Source: Patiria pectinifera
Lineage: Eukaryota > Echinodermata > Asteroidea > Valvatida > Asterinidae
Reading direction: 5' to 3'
Length of the DNA: 64,000 nucleotides
Assembly (NCBI GenBank): GCA_029964075.1
Contig: CM057140.1
Coordinates: 12,232,643 to 12,296,642, forward strand
Part shown: piece by piece, positions 11,445 through 24,500 of the stretch
How the letters are laid out: each line of letters begins with the position of its first letter
Position numbering within the stretch: the stretch's first letter is position 1
Notes under the pieces: model-generated
Databases searched by the model: none
What the model saw: the letters and a program-made list of their open reading frames with translations, nothing else
What the model was told of the DNA's origin: nothing
Made by a program: the position numbers and the translations under genes

Positions 11445-12678
11445 CAGACTTGTATGACTCGTGACTCGGACTTGGACTCCGACTCCAGTCACATTTTTAA
11501 TGACTTGGACTCGGACTCGAGCAAGGGCGGATCCAGAACACAATTTTTGGGGGGCCAAAAAAAAATTTGGTCCCCAAAAAAGTGGGTCAAAAAAATTACG
11601 GCGTGGGGTTCGGGGCCCGCTTAAGGGCCCCGAAAAAATGTTGGATTCTAGATGCTCTGTGGTGCGATCTGACGCAATTTCTGGCCACTTGAACCAATGT
11701 TGTTTTTTTAGGAAAAGATGGTGGTGTACTCATTGCCTGCCTTTTTTTGCGATGTGACATAAAAAAAAATTGGTTTCGTGGTTTTTTTTGGGGGGGGGGC
11801 ATGGCCCCCTTTGGCCTCCCCCCCCCCTGGATCCGCCCTTGGACTCGAGTCACTTTGACGTACGACTCGGACTCGGACTCGGGGCTACGGACTCGGACTT
11901 GGACTCGAACTGACTTGTGACTCGACGGAAATTACCGCACTGCACACGCGCACATACGTAAGTCGATCGTTTTCTTTACTGTGCAATACATGTACAGGGC
12001 GCTCGATGCGGTGCGTGCGTGGCCGTGGCCGGTTACCGATATATTGATTAAAGAAATCAATGTACCAAAACTTGTACCCCGCCGTCCGCACGTAATACTG
12101 CATTGGTGCAAGATTGAAAGGGTAAGGTACCAGACTTTTCTTGTCAGACGTCCTGTCGTTCACACGTGTATTCATTGATCTTCATTAATAAGACATGAAG
12201 ATCAATGCGTGTATTGCTGTTGCATCGCGATAACGCGATATGAATAGTCTGTTGATCTGCCCGTTTCGGTAACGTTACATGCAAGTTGCAACGTAGATCA
12301 TGAATGGCATCCACTCCAAAAATTGTCAATTTTTGGGTATCTTAACTTCAAGAGAAATGCCAATGGAAGATCAAGTGCAGAATGCAAGTTCTACAAGAGG
12401 AAAATAGCGGAGAAAATTGTTTTTGCAAATGAACCCCTCATTTCCAGAGAAAATTAGAGAAAAGCTGTGGGGAAAAATGGAAATTTACAGCACCTGAAAT
12501 GTACGTATTTCCAATACTATATCAAAGGTGACTCTGAATCTCTGAATTCCCTAAAATGCACCTTTGTGACTCGTGACTCGGACTCGGACTCGACCTGGAG
12601 GACTCGGGACTCGGACTTGGACTCGAAAAATGTGACTCGGACTTGGACTTGATGTTTCGTGACTCGAATACAAGTCTG
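11445..12678. mobile_element. hAT-like element with GACTCG repeats
   Basis: 1,234 bp bounded by an 11-bp inverted repeat, CAGACTTGTAT at the left and ATACAAGTCTG at the right. It is flanked by a perfect 8-bp direct repeat, CCTGGAGA (11437-11444 and 12679-12686). An 8-bp target duplication with CAG-type ends is the hallmark of hAT transposons. Both subterminal regions (about 11455-11520 and 12565-12665) are packed with GACTCG/GACTTG hexamers in direct orientation. The interior carries no transposase-like frame, so it is non-autonomous. The orthologous position upstream of channel C reads CCTGGAAA uninterrupted (37591-37598). Another MITE is nested inside. Confidence 0.8.
11522..11841. mobile_element. 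Nested hAT-type MITE
   Basis: 320 bp with perfect 15-bp terminal inverted repeats, CAAGGGCGGATCCAG and its complement CTGGATCCGCCCTTG. It is flanked by a perfect 8-bp duplication GACTCGAG (11514-11521 and 11842-11849). It landed inside the GACTCG array of the host element, so it is the younger of the two. It is rich in homopolymers and has no coding capacity. Confidence 0.85.
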
Positions 12679-14006
12679 CCTGGAGAACGCTATACGCAAA
12701 ATAAAGCAACCAACCGAATCCAATTGTGTAACTTTACAGCCGATAACGTGAACGCAGTGGGGGATGTACGAGGAAGGGGGGGGGGTAGAAGTCTAAAACC
12801 CATTTCCTCTAGGCCGCTAAAATAGGAAAATCACGCAGAAAAATAAGGACCCGTCCATGCCTGTGCCCCTTGACAGCTACCCCCCTCTTTGATACAATGC
12901 TGGATTCGCCCCTTGAGTGATGATCATGAGAGTATTACTTGTGGGGAGAGAATTTTGATCTATATATTACAACTTTAATTGTGGCCTTTTATGCAGAATC
13001 TCAATTTGAACGCGTCGTGTACAATAGCACATTGTGTGACCTCGGAACCGGGAAAACACTTTCTAATGTAACCCAGAAAACATATATAAAGGTGACCCAG
13101 AAACTGGAGTGTGTCAAAAGTGATCCCTGTTGATATAGGCACTAAAAGGGTATAATAGTACACCATGCACTGCACATATAAAGCTATTATAATCACACAG
13201 TGTCAAGCTCATGTTTTGGGACCTCGGGAGAATTATAGGTTTTCGATCCTCCTGCGCATAATTATTCTTTACCGTTAAAATGGAACACTCCAACTATGGG
13301 TTTTAGCGTCTTCCATATTCTCGCAAATGGCCCATCAGGAAGACAAGATTTGCTAAAAAGTTGTACCCTAGAGAGACAAGGTCGATAAGGAAGACATTTT
13401 GAATGGCTCCCTAGTGCTTCAAGTCCTATTTCTAGGCACAATTTACCGTCACAGATAACCTAAATCTACTCCTCGTGATGCGAAACCCAAATTTACAAGT
13501 TTGGTGAGGGCAGGTTCAGTATAGGTTTCGGTGAAGTGTCATTATGGTGCATAATTTTGTGTGTGTGTACAAATCTTTTGAAATTACTTTCAAAGGTATC
13601 ATTATCCGTGGTGTATTCTCATTATAAATGAGAACCTACATTTGGGCATAAATTAAAACTTGTGACCCTTGGAGAGAATGGACGGACTGTTCTATTTTCA
13701 CAGTAAGTTCACGTATATGCACACCCATTGCAAAATCTAACCATGCCTTTACCACGACAGACTTACGGTTGTGTCAGAGCAGGGCTTCAATGACCACATT
13801 TGCATAATAAATGCAGGCCTACCTAAAACACTGAACGTATCATCAAATAATCCTTAATCGTAAATTATGAACTTACCGATGGAAGATGACACATCAGAGA
13901 AAGCTTCTTTATTGGTACGCTTCGCTGTCCCTGAGCGTGTGATAAATTATTTACACGCGCGAACAAAAAAGGCAATTCACTGTGCCGACAAAAAACACAC
14001 ACATTA
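12679..14006. other. Spacer with channel-upstream duplications
   Basis: No gene. The region 12690-13200 aligns with 37600-38110 (for example a shared phrase GACCCAGAAACTGGAGTGTG), and 13703-13980 repeats the block found at 10685-11000 and 36099-36370. It is therefore older flanking DNA shared with channel C, with one local duplication. Confidence 0.5.
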
Positions 14007-14382
14007 GGCCAAAAAAAAAAATATTCGGTCTCTGGTCAGACCAAAGTTCCGGAATTGACGCGGCCACGCGGCTTTTTTTTTTTTTTTGCTTTTTTTTTTT
14101 CTTCAAGCTTGGATTGTACAGACAAGGTGGGTACTATTTTGCTTTTTTGGTGTCCTCATGTACATTGGTGTCCTCCATAATTTGCCTTGGTGCTTTCGAT
14201 CATTTGCCTTGGTGCAATTTCCCATTCCTTGGTGCTCTTTGGTAAAAAAAAATTGAGGAGGTGCGGAAATAAAGGGCGCTGTTGGAGCTACCGCGGAACA
14301 TTTTGGCAAAAAAAAAGTTCGACGCGCATGATTAAAATCGACGCGCGCGCTGACCAGAGACCGACTTATGTTTTTTTTTGCC
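14007..14382. mobile_element. Inverted-repeat element starting GGCC-poly(A)
   Basis: The left end is GGCC plus an A run, then TCGGTCTCTGGTCAG. The right end, reverse-complemented, is GGC plus an A run, then TCGGTCTCTGGTCAG. TTA lies on both sides and may be a 3-bp target duplication. The interior contains poly(T) runs and no coding frame. I could not assign a superfamily. Confidence 0.6.
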
Positions 14383-15526
14383 TTACATCCAAAATTCATG
14401 TCAAGCAACCCGATTATGAATTTCAATGTTCAGGTTTTTTTTATACTTAATCATATTGTGTTTTAAATACAAATGTATTATATTTTTAAGGATCATATTA
14501 TGTTCACATGTACAATTCAGGTTTTTTTTTTTTAACTGTGAGACATGTTTTGTTTCAATCATTGAATTGAATTAAATTGTCATACCAGTAGATTAATCTT
14601 ACATAACGATCGAGCATAGTTATTTGAAAATACATTGATATATTTACAGCACGCAGCCAGCGGACCCCCGCCCCGTCCGCACCCCCCCCCCCCCGCTTTT
14701 CTTCATGTGTTTTTAGGAGCTGCATCTTGTCTTGTCCCCTGTTTCTTCTGCTCTCAACTGTTTATTACTGCAATCACTTCAATGACAGAAACGTTCACCC
14801 ACGAGAACAAATTATATGCCCCATTTTTGTGTTCGGGTTTCACCTCAATTCTAAAACAAAGTCATACAAAACCTATACAAAACTTAATTTCAACTCGTGA
14901 GCCTATTTTATTTGGAGGGGGCATATGACTTTAAAAAAAAAAAGGGCATTTTTATTCTGCCATACTTTTAACCAATATTTTAAGAAAATTTAACAATCTC
15001 TTGACCCACAATTTAGTTATCATACTGCCAAAATAAACAACATTTTCAATATACATCTCCAAGATATTTTTACAACCCATATAACCTTTTTAAAAATTTA
15101 CATTGTTATTCTGCCATACTTTTTATCAACATTGTAAGAATAAATACAACTCATGCTGACCCACAATTTAGTTATCATATAATGCCAAAATAACCACATT
15201 GTCAATAAACATCGCTGAGATTATTTACAACTGTTTCAGACATCCGGAACTCTTACAAATTGCTTATCATCTCTATTTTGAGTGGAAAAACTTGAGGTTA
15301 GTTTCTCTACTTCATGCTGAAAAATTGCACCCTAAAGTCCTATATTTTGGGACTTAGGAAACTTTAAAAACCCATATTTTGATTTTTAAAACCAAGTCTA
15401 AAAACCCATAATGTACATAAACTAGATTGATGAAGAAAGCCGTGTGCCTTTTATTTTAATAGTCGTCTCAATCAAATTTGCACCATGCCAAACTCGATGA
15501 GCGTCATTGTCGTAAAGTGTTCCTTT
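14383..15526. other. AT-rich spacer with 154-bp tandem pair
   Basis: No gene. Two diverged direct copies of about 154 bp start at 14953 and 15107, each with TATTCTGCCATACTTTT and CCACAATTTAGTTATCATA. A C-rich run lies near 14680. A possible poly(A) signal for channel B is the minus-strand AATAAA at 15450-15455. Confidence 0.6.
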
Positions 15527-18500
15527 TCAAGCTTTGACATCGGCAGACTTGGTCCTTGTCGAGCAGCCAAGCCTCTTGTAGAGAGTAAGGAAGATGAAAT
15601 CTAGCCATTCCACAAGAGTGATCAGGCTCATACCGCAAAGAAGACCCATGTAGCCACCGATATCACCTGTCAATGAAAATAGAAAGGGACTAATGAGATC
15701 CAGACGAATTTTACTTTGGACTATGAGCTACCTCATCAAGGGACCATTTGGACACTCAGAAACCGATAAACGGCTGATCATGGAGCAAACTAGCCAATCC
15801 CGTCAGAAAAACACACAACCTTTTCAATTTCATCTAGTGTGTAGTGGTTGAATTTGGCCAAGCACTCAAGGTGGTATGGCGAGCACATACCACCAATAAA
15901 GACGTATGGAAAACTAGGACTACTTTCTGAGAGGCTTAGAACAAGAAGGCTGAGATTTGCAGGACATTGTGCTATTATAGGAGAAAGGATGAAGCTGCCT
16001 CCAAGGTTCTACTATGGCAACCCAAACATGGAAAGAGATCAAGAGACCAGCCCCCTAAAGCAGAGAAAACAACTCCTAGCAGAGGATACGGAGCAAACGA
16101 GCCAATCCCATCAGAAAAACACACCACCTTTTACACTTCATCTAGATTTATCCAGTGGTGACTTTTCAAACATGCGTCTGAGCCACGTCAAGAAGACTGG
16201 TTTAGATGGTGATGGGCTGAATTTACCTTCGAAGTGCTCCAGTGTGTAAGCTTCTTGCTGCTGGATTTCCATATACATTATTTCCTCCATGAAAACGTAC
16301 ACATCCATGTAGTTTTCCCTTTAAAGGAGAAAAAAATAATAGAAATCCCAAAGTGGGTTGGTACATGTAACAGGGTTGTAGAGCGTCTTCGATTTTACAC
16401 TTCTTAACCGGGCTAATCTACAACGAAAACAAAATGTTATCCAAAAGGGCGATTGAGAGAGGAAGGTTGTGGACTTGTGGTACTTCCCTCGCCTTGCAAC
16501 TCAGAGGCTCAGGTTCGAATCCAGACCAGGGTGGCATATAATTACCCTGGATCGGACATTTGGGAGACATCCCCAAAGACTTGTGCACACAATTTTTCAA
16601 ATTTCAATGTGCCCTAACCCAATATTCCCTTGTCCTTTTCCCACGAATTTCGGTATGTTTACTATTTATACCACGCGCAACAAATATAATCTAATTGCGA
16701 CAATAGAATTGTGCCTCTAAAGGGGGCTGTGGCACTAGGGAGACATGAAGACCGATGTCTCCCATCGTGCGAAGAAATTACGATAACGTGTCTGCTTAGT
16801 GATACCTTACACGTATAAATATAATATAGGTTTTCCCGGCGAATTTCCGAATTTTTCTAATCAGTTTCATTATCAGCCATTCAATTTCGCGTGAGTTTTG
16901 CACATGTGGTCAAATTGGGGTTTCTTTTTCATTTTGGGTTCATTCAATTTCATTTTAAGGCAGCCAAGATTTTGCTCTGAATGTTCGCTTACGTTTTCGG
17001 GCATCCTATTTCGTTTTTGTGCATTCAAGACTTAATTTGTAGCAGTCTTAAATTAAGTTTTTGCAACCTGTTGACGGTTGACGCATTCAAATTGGTGAAC
17101 ATCTGTGCGCTTATAACGTATGACCATAAATTTCGTTTCTTATTCGTTTATGGGCATTAGTAATTAGTAAGATGTTTTAATCGATATATTTTCCTATTTT
17201 CCTCGGAGGTTAAAAAAAAAATTGATGACTGTAAAATTTACAATGTTAAAAATTAAGTGATATGAGGGAAACAAGATGTAACGAAATAATTAATTGAAAG
17301 GGACTAAGATTTTTTTTTCAATGTAAGTCGATCTTTTCTACTTGTTTAAAAGTTTGAGAAAGGGACATCTTTACGTTGACGATTTCCTGACGTGCAAGAC
17401 ATCGGGTCGTGTATGTTTGGCAATGGTTGTATCATCGAGAACACTTCTCTTGGGTAATTTCTTAAATGTTTTCTTGCGTATGTCTGATCGAACACTTACC
17501 GTATTAAAAGGGTCCATGCAAAATATATCCTTGAAAATATATCTTTTTGTCACATTTAACTCTATTTGCAAGTTTTATTTTTCCACTTTGAAGGGTGTTT
17601 TTGGTGCCTTCTCCGTTTTTATGCAAATGCAAAGTTTCATATTCATTAGAAAACCTGTGATGGCATTTCGGGCATGATTAATGTTAAATGGCTATTTCAG
17701 CACAAACAATTTTTAGAATTTTGGATATTTTGCTGTCATAAATTTCTTTTATTTGGTGATCCTTTGATGTTTCAGTACATGGCAGTAAGCCAATGAGCAA
17801 CCCTTTCCAACAAATTTTTTCACTTAGCAAATTTTGGATGAATGATTTTAAAGAAAACCCCCCAAACTGAACAGTGTCTTCCTGTGAAGATAACATCGCA
17901 GTAACAGCGCGCTCATGCGCAGTCCGGGAAAGCATGGAAACTTTTAAATGTTAAAAGAAGTGCACTTTTGCAATAAGATTTACCAAAAATGTTGTCAAAT
18001 GTGTAGTTTTCTTACATCTCACAGTAGTAAAGAGTTGCACAAAAAGAATTCGTGAGAAAAATGCATTGCACATACCCTTTAATTAAGAAAGAAAGGCATC
18101 GGATTGCAAACATCAAATGTGATTTACGCTAAGGAATACGGACACATATGAAATCTTAAAAGATGTTTGACAAAATGTGAAATATGTTTGCCCATTAATG
18201 AAAACGAATGCCCGATCAGCCCCTTACTGCTGGATTAGACGAAACTGAATGAACAACGCGATACCTTTAATACGAATGCATCTTTGATAGGGACGAGTGA
18301 AGCTAAAAGATGATAGAATGCTCGGATAGTGAAATTGAATGATTCTGTTTGCTTGTCGAATGCCGATCTGCGTGATCTTTCAATTTCAATCTAAATCGAA
18401 TGAGCCAGGCGTTAAATTGAATGAAAACTTGGTGAAATTGGCCGGGAAAACCTATAATAAATATTAATAATAATAATATAGGTTTTCCCGGCCACTTTCA

Positions 18501-21500
18501 CCAAGTTTTCATTCAATTTAACGCCTGGCTCATTCGATTTAGATTGAAATTGAAAGATCACGCAGATGGGCATTCGACAATCAAAAAGAATCATTCAATT
18601 TCACTATCCGAGCATTCTATCGCCTTTTAGCTTCACTCGTCCCTATCAAAGATGCATTCATATTAATAGTATCGCGTTGTTCATTCAATTTCGTCTAAAC
18701 CAGCAGTAAGGGGTTGATCGGGCATTCGTTTTCATTAATGGGCAAACATATTTCACATTTTGTCAAACGTCTTTTAAGACTTCATGTACGTGTCCGTATT
18801 CCTTAGCGTAATAAAATCATATTTGATGTCTTCTATCCATAGAAACCTTTCTTTCTTAATTAAAGGGTATGTGCAATGAATTTTTCTCAGGATTTTTTTG
18901 TGTGCAACTCTTTACTACTGTGAAAAGTAAGGAAAATACACATTTAGTGACAGCATTTGTTGTTTAATCTCATTGCAAAAGTGCACTTCTTTCAACATTT
19001 AAAAGTGTCCATGCTTTTCCGGACTACGTATGAGCGCGTTGTTACTGTGATGTCATTTCAGGAAGACAATGTTCAGTTTAGAGGTTTTTCTTTTAAATTA
19101 TTCATCCAAAATTTGCTAATTGAAAACATTTGTGGGAAAGGGTTGCTCATTGGCTTACTGCCATGTACTGAAACATCATAGAATCACCAAAAATAAAAAA
19201 AATTCTGACAGCAAAATATCCAAAATTCTAGCAACTTTTTGTGCTAAAATAGCTATGTAACATTAATCATGCCCGGAATGCCATCATAGGTTTTTTATTG
19301 AATATGAAACTTTGCATTAGCATAAAAACAGAGAAGGCACCAAAACACCCCTCAAAATGGAAAATAAAACTTGCAAATAAGGTTAAATGTGACACAAAGA
19401 TGTATATATATTTTTAATGTTTGCATTGAAAACTTACTTTGCATGGGCCCTTTGAATACAGTAAGCGTTCGATCAGACATACATGTACGCTAGAAAACAT
19501 TTAAGAAATAACACAAGAGAAGTGTTCCCGATGGTACAACCATTGCCAAACATATAACGTGTCCCGATGTCTTGCACGTCTTGCTCAAACGTTTAAACAA
19601 GTAGAAAAGATTAACAGTGAAAAAGAAATTATCTTAGTCCTTTTCAGTTAATTATTTCGTTACATCTTGTTTCCCTCATATCAGTTAATTTGTATCATTG
19701 TAAATTTTACAGTCATCAAGGTTTTTTTTTTTTGGGGGGGGGAATGAACCTCGGAGGAAAATAGGAAAAATATATCGATTAAAAAAGGTTACTAATTTAA
19801 ATGACCAAACGATGAAAGCGATTGCCCATAAACGAATAAGAAACGAAAAGCATGGTTATACGTTATAAGCGCACAGATGTTCGCTAATTTGAATGCATCA
19901 ACCGTCAAGAGGTTGCAAAGACTTAATTTACGACTGCTACAAGTTAAGTCGTAAATGCACCAAAACGAAATAGGCTGCCCGAAAATGAATACGAATTTTC
20001 ACAGCAAAATCTTGGCTGCCGAAAACTTAAATTGAATGAACCCGAAATGAAAAAGAAACCCCAATTTGACCACATGTGCAAAACTCACTCGAAATTGAAT
20101 GGCTGATAATGAAACTGATTAGAAAAAATAGGAAATTCGCCGGGAAAACCTATAATAATAACATAGATTAACATTCAACAGATCAAAGCGCGCTGTGCAA
20201 AACAGCAAATATACTAGAAAGATGAGGCTAGTTTGATTTAAAACAAATGTGTTTGAGCAATTTCTTGAAAATGATGATTGATCACGAAAGTCAGATGTGT
20301 CGACGGATGTTGTTCTACTCCCTGGAGCCAGCAATCGATGATGCTTTGTCACCTGCGGATGTTGTCTTTATTATCTTTCCAGGGTCATTTCTTTCATCTC
20401 AAAGGTGAACATCCGATCGTCACTTGAGTCTAAACTAGGGCCTTATTGACCCAGAAGCTTCTTGTGACCCTCAGTTCCCCCATCCTAAACTTCGACCTAT
20501 TTGACCCACTTGGGTCAGCAAATACTAGGCCTGCCTTAGTCTTGTTTGCGTCTTCGTCTACGTTCTTCAGGCTTCCGAGCAACAGCGTCTATGTGTACTT
20601 TGTTCTCTTTGTGTCATCACCGGAAACAACTAAACCAAATCACCTGCTAACCATCTAACTGATACATCAACCACAATCATTACATTAAATCCGATACGAG
20701 TCTTTTTACCTGATAAAATCTGGGGGTAAGCCGAATTTCTCTCGTAAATCTCTGTCGATATGTTTAGCCGGCCAGTATGACTGGGACATCACGCTTTCGT
20801 AGGTCAAGGTTTCACAAGACATCTGGCAGCTACACGCATCGCTGTCCCAAACAAACTCATCTTAAAGATCAACAAATACCGAGTGAAATTCATAAAATTA
20901 CAGGAGTGAGGCGTCAGGTTGCAATTATATAACACAGACTTCTTGTGTCCTTTTGGTGAGCTTCAGTGACGCCAGTTAGTAACCAAAAGCTAAAACACTG
21001 GTTCTACTCGAAAAGGATGAATTGCGTGTTATTGGTTTGGTATAGGAAATAAGTACCAGCTAGATTCCCCAATTCATCTTTATGATCGGTACATGGCGAG
21101 TGGAGGATATTCAGTCTAGTTTTACGAGGGAAAAAAACTTGCAGAGGGTTGAGCATGAATAGCTTTTTATTGAAACACAAATACACATGAATTGGCGTAA
21201 AACTTGGCTAGTTTACACGAAAGCCGGTTCCATTTGTGTAATCGCAGGATAAACCTTGTTGTTTGTTAAGGTCAGGTACAGAATGCTAGCCACGTACGTC
21301 AATGGAAGTTTCAAGGGAAAGGTATTAACAAATGCCCTTATTGAAAAAAATCGAATGGAAACGTGCCCACACAATTTTGGCAAGCATAAACAACTTTGCA
21401 GTCATTGTCACGACTGAGCTTCACTGCATTTAGGTATAGTCAAGCATCCACCATGGTCTAGCTGGCGCCACAATATCATTTTGCGCGAGTTGATTTATCA

Positions 21501-24500
21501 TCATGATTTAGCCACGGATAGTTTTAGAGAATATCGTTCCAGCATTAATGCGTGAAGATTTAGAAAAATACCTCTTCTGTATTATAGTTTCTGTGCATGT
21601 TTTCTCGCGCTATAATTATGATAACTAAGTCATAATCGACTGTAGAAATTAACATGACTTAGAGTACCATGCAATGTATTGGCATATTAACAATCTCCAC
21701 GGCCTTTGCAGGACCATCAAAATATTAGCCTTTAGTGATTCCCATTCACAGGTTTTTAGCCTTTGCAGCCTGAGGAAAAAATGGATCATGAAATTCAGTG
21801 CTTCCCAGGAAATCATAATTCGTTTTAATTTTAAAAGAAAAAAATGCATCTTCCACGGGAAAGACTGACATTTTTTTTTTCTGACTTCAAAATATTCACA
21901 ACTGGGCAAATGCAATGAAATTTTTCTGCACGATAACTTTGAGTTTGTAACTGAATCTGTAGTTGGATGATTGGCCACATAAGTACAGCCCTGAAGCACA
22001 ACATTCAAATGTGTGGATCATCAAGTTAGCTGATTATATTATTAAATTTAGCTACAGTCGCCAATATATTGAATCATTTTGTGTGTTCCCCTGTCTGCAT
22101 TTGCTTGATGTTTTGTCCTGATGCTGGTGTTGTTAATGTAGCGTTTTAAAATTGAGGATAATGGCTTCTGTTATTTAATTATGTTGGTGTTATGAACGAC
22201 GACCAATAAAATTAAACCACTTTTTCCTCACCTTCGTAATGGTAGACGCACGTTACTTGCTTTTCAACTGAGCATATGGGTGCTTTCACTGTAGGGGAAA
22301 TTATGCACACCGATATAATCATTGACATTTTCTCATGCATGGAAGTGAAATGTATTGTCAGAAAACGTGTATTCATAAAAGCAATTTCGCACGGCCAAAC
22401 ATGTACAGCTTAAGAAATGCTGAGCCATGAACTAAGGATTACGCCAAATTCCGAAGGAGCGCGCATGATTGACAAGATAGCAGAGTAGTGAGGGATGAAC
22501 AAAAACAATTGAGCGTTTTTGTCTTTTGTCAGTTGTGGCTTGAGACTTAGACAATGGACTTGTGGTGAACTCGACTACAAAAATTATATAAATATTATCG
22601 ACCAATTAATCTGCAGCATCCAAGACAAGACACAACAATATCTCATCCTACCTGGCCATCTGTAGTCACGACATCCACAATTGTCGACAACGAATCGAAC
22701 CATACACTCAAAATGACAGGCCGATACGGAATATTTGAAGGGGAACTCTCTCAGGTGGCTTGAGGTCGTACAATTTGACTTGAACGGTGCTTTTAGGCTC
22801 CTGATCTTGGTATCGAAAGTTATCAAGAAATCAACAAATTAGTACCTTTTTTGGCGGATACTTTACTGGATCTATGTCTTGCTTTCTCAATAAATGGTTT
22901 AACAAGAAAATGATAGGAGCAAGATTTTGAAACATGGATCGTATCTCCGAAACATGAGATGAGTCGGGATAGAGTTCCTGGGTCACTGATTTGAACGCCT
23001 CTCAAATGAATGCTGAATCAAGACTAACAGAGAATCCTGTCTAGTTTCTTCTGTGTATCATCAACACATACCATCTGCTTTCGCACAGCAATAGAGATTT
23101 CGTAGCCTGGAGTCAGAGACAACGCAAACTCTTTGACGATGGGGAACTCGCCCTGTGGATGTAGCATGACCTGTGATACCAAACGAAGTCGGTCAGAAAT
23201 TGGTTATAATGTTCATCATCCTATAATGAGATGCATGAAATGATGGAACGGCACTTACAAAACTTAGGTCTTAATTTTGCTGGGTACTTTTTTCGTACTT
23301 GATAGGCCTAAGTTTTCGTAATTTGCCTCAAAGCAAGGGTAATTCGCCAAAGCAGTACGTGTGCAATTGACCATGATGATCAAGATTACCACTGAATGCG
23401 TCCAATGATGGGAGCAATTTGGTTTTAGATAAAGCAAGCCTTTGCTCGCCAGCCGGAACTTACCTTCATGCCAGCCGATGTGCTCTCTCCATAGGTGTAC
23501 AGATCCTGCTCGATGTTCAATCTCATGTAGAGCCCGTTACTACTTCCGGGGTTTGAGACTTGCAGCACATCTCTCTCGTCCGGAGGGTCGTTGAAGGTGT
23601 AGCACACTCCATGGTCGGTCAGACGCTGCGTGAAGTTGGCTGGGGAGCACGTCTCATGCCTCCACTTACATCGAGACAACATGTCCTCGATCTGATGTGA
23701 GGCACTGAAGATGGTCTCCGTCGAGTCGCTCCCGTTGGGGTAATGGTACAAGGCGTCCGCGGGTCCGAAATCCACCCCGGTGCCCTTTTTGTGATAATCG
23801 GGTACAGAGTGGTCGTAGATCTCGGCCAGAGTCTTGAGGACAGACTCATTCAGGGCATTGCTCCGTAGGAGATTGATGTTGCAGATGGTGACGGCTGGGA
23901 AGGAGAGCCTTGGCACGTAGTTGAGTGAGATGGAGCTGGACTCAGGATGCTGCATCATCAAGAGCGTTGCTTTCATGATGTTCACCCCCAGCCAGGTTGC
24001 CATTCCTAGGACCACGAGGAGCCACACTAATCTGAAGGCACAAGAAAGCCATCATAAATCCAAAATTACTGAACAGAACGATACTGCTGATGAGGGCTCT
24101 TGAATAAAGATTCAAAAATATAGCCAAAATACTGCTTAATAACTAGTTCTTGTACAATGGGAGGACAGCTACCGGGAGGACAGCGATCGTGTTTTAGAGA
24201 TATTTTCAGGAAACGAAAATCATGTTTTACCGTTTTTGTCAAATCGAAAAACATTTTGCTACTGGCCGAAGGATCAGCCTATCTCCTCTGACTTAGTTAC
24301 TGATGATTATCACAATGACTAAGCCGCTGAGTATAAATAATGTACCGAACTAGGTTCAGCTAAACTATGCATGATTATTCCTATTTTGATTGGCATACCA
24401 ACCTTCGAAAGCGAGAGTATCTATTATTGATGACATAGCGGAGCCCGTGGTACGTGGTGGCGTCCCCAAACTCCGTAAATCTCACCGCAAATGTTTTTCT

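Noticed and set aside
17342-17677. Possible transposase in the palindrome arms
   Set aside because: No catalytic triad, zinc finger or helix-turn-helix is visible and the frame is not preserved between the two arms.
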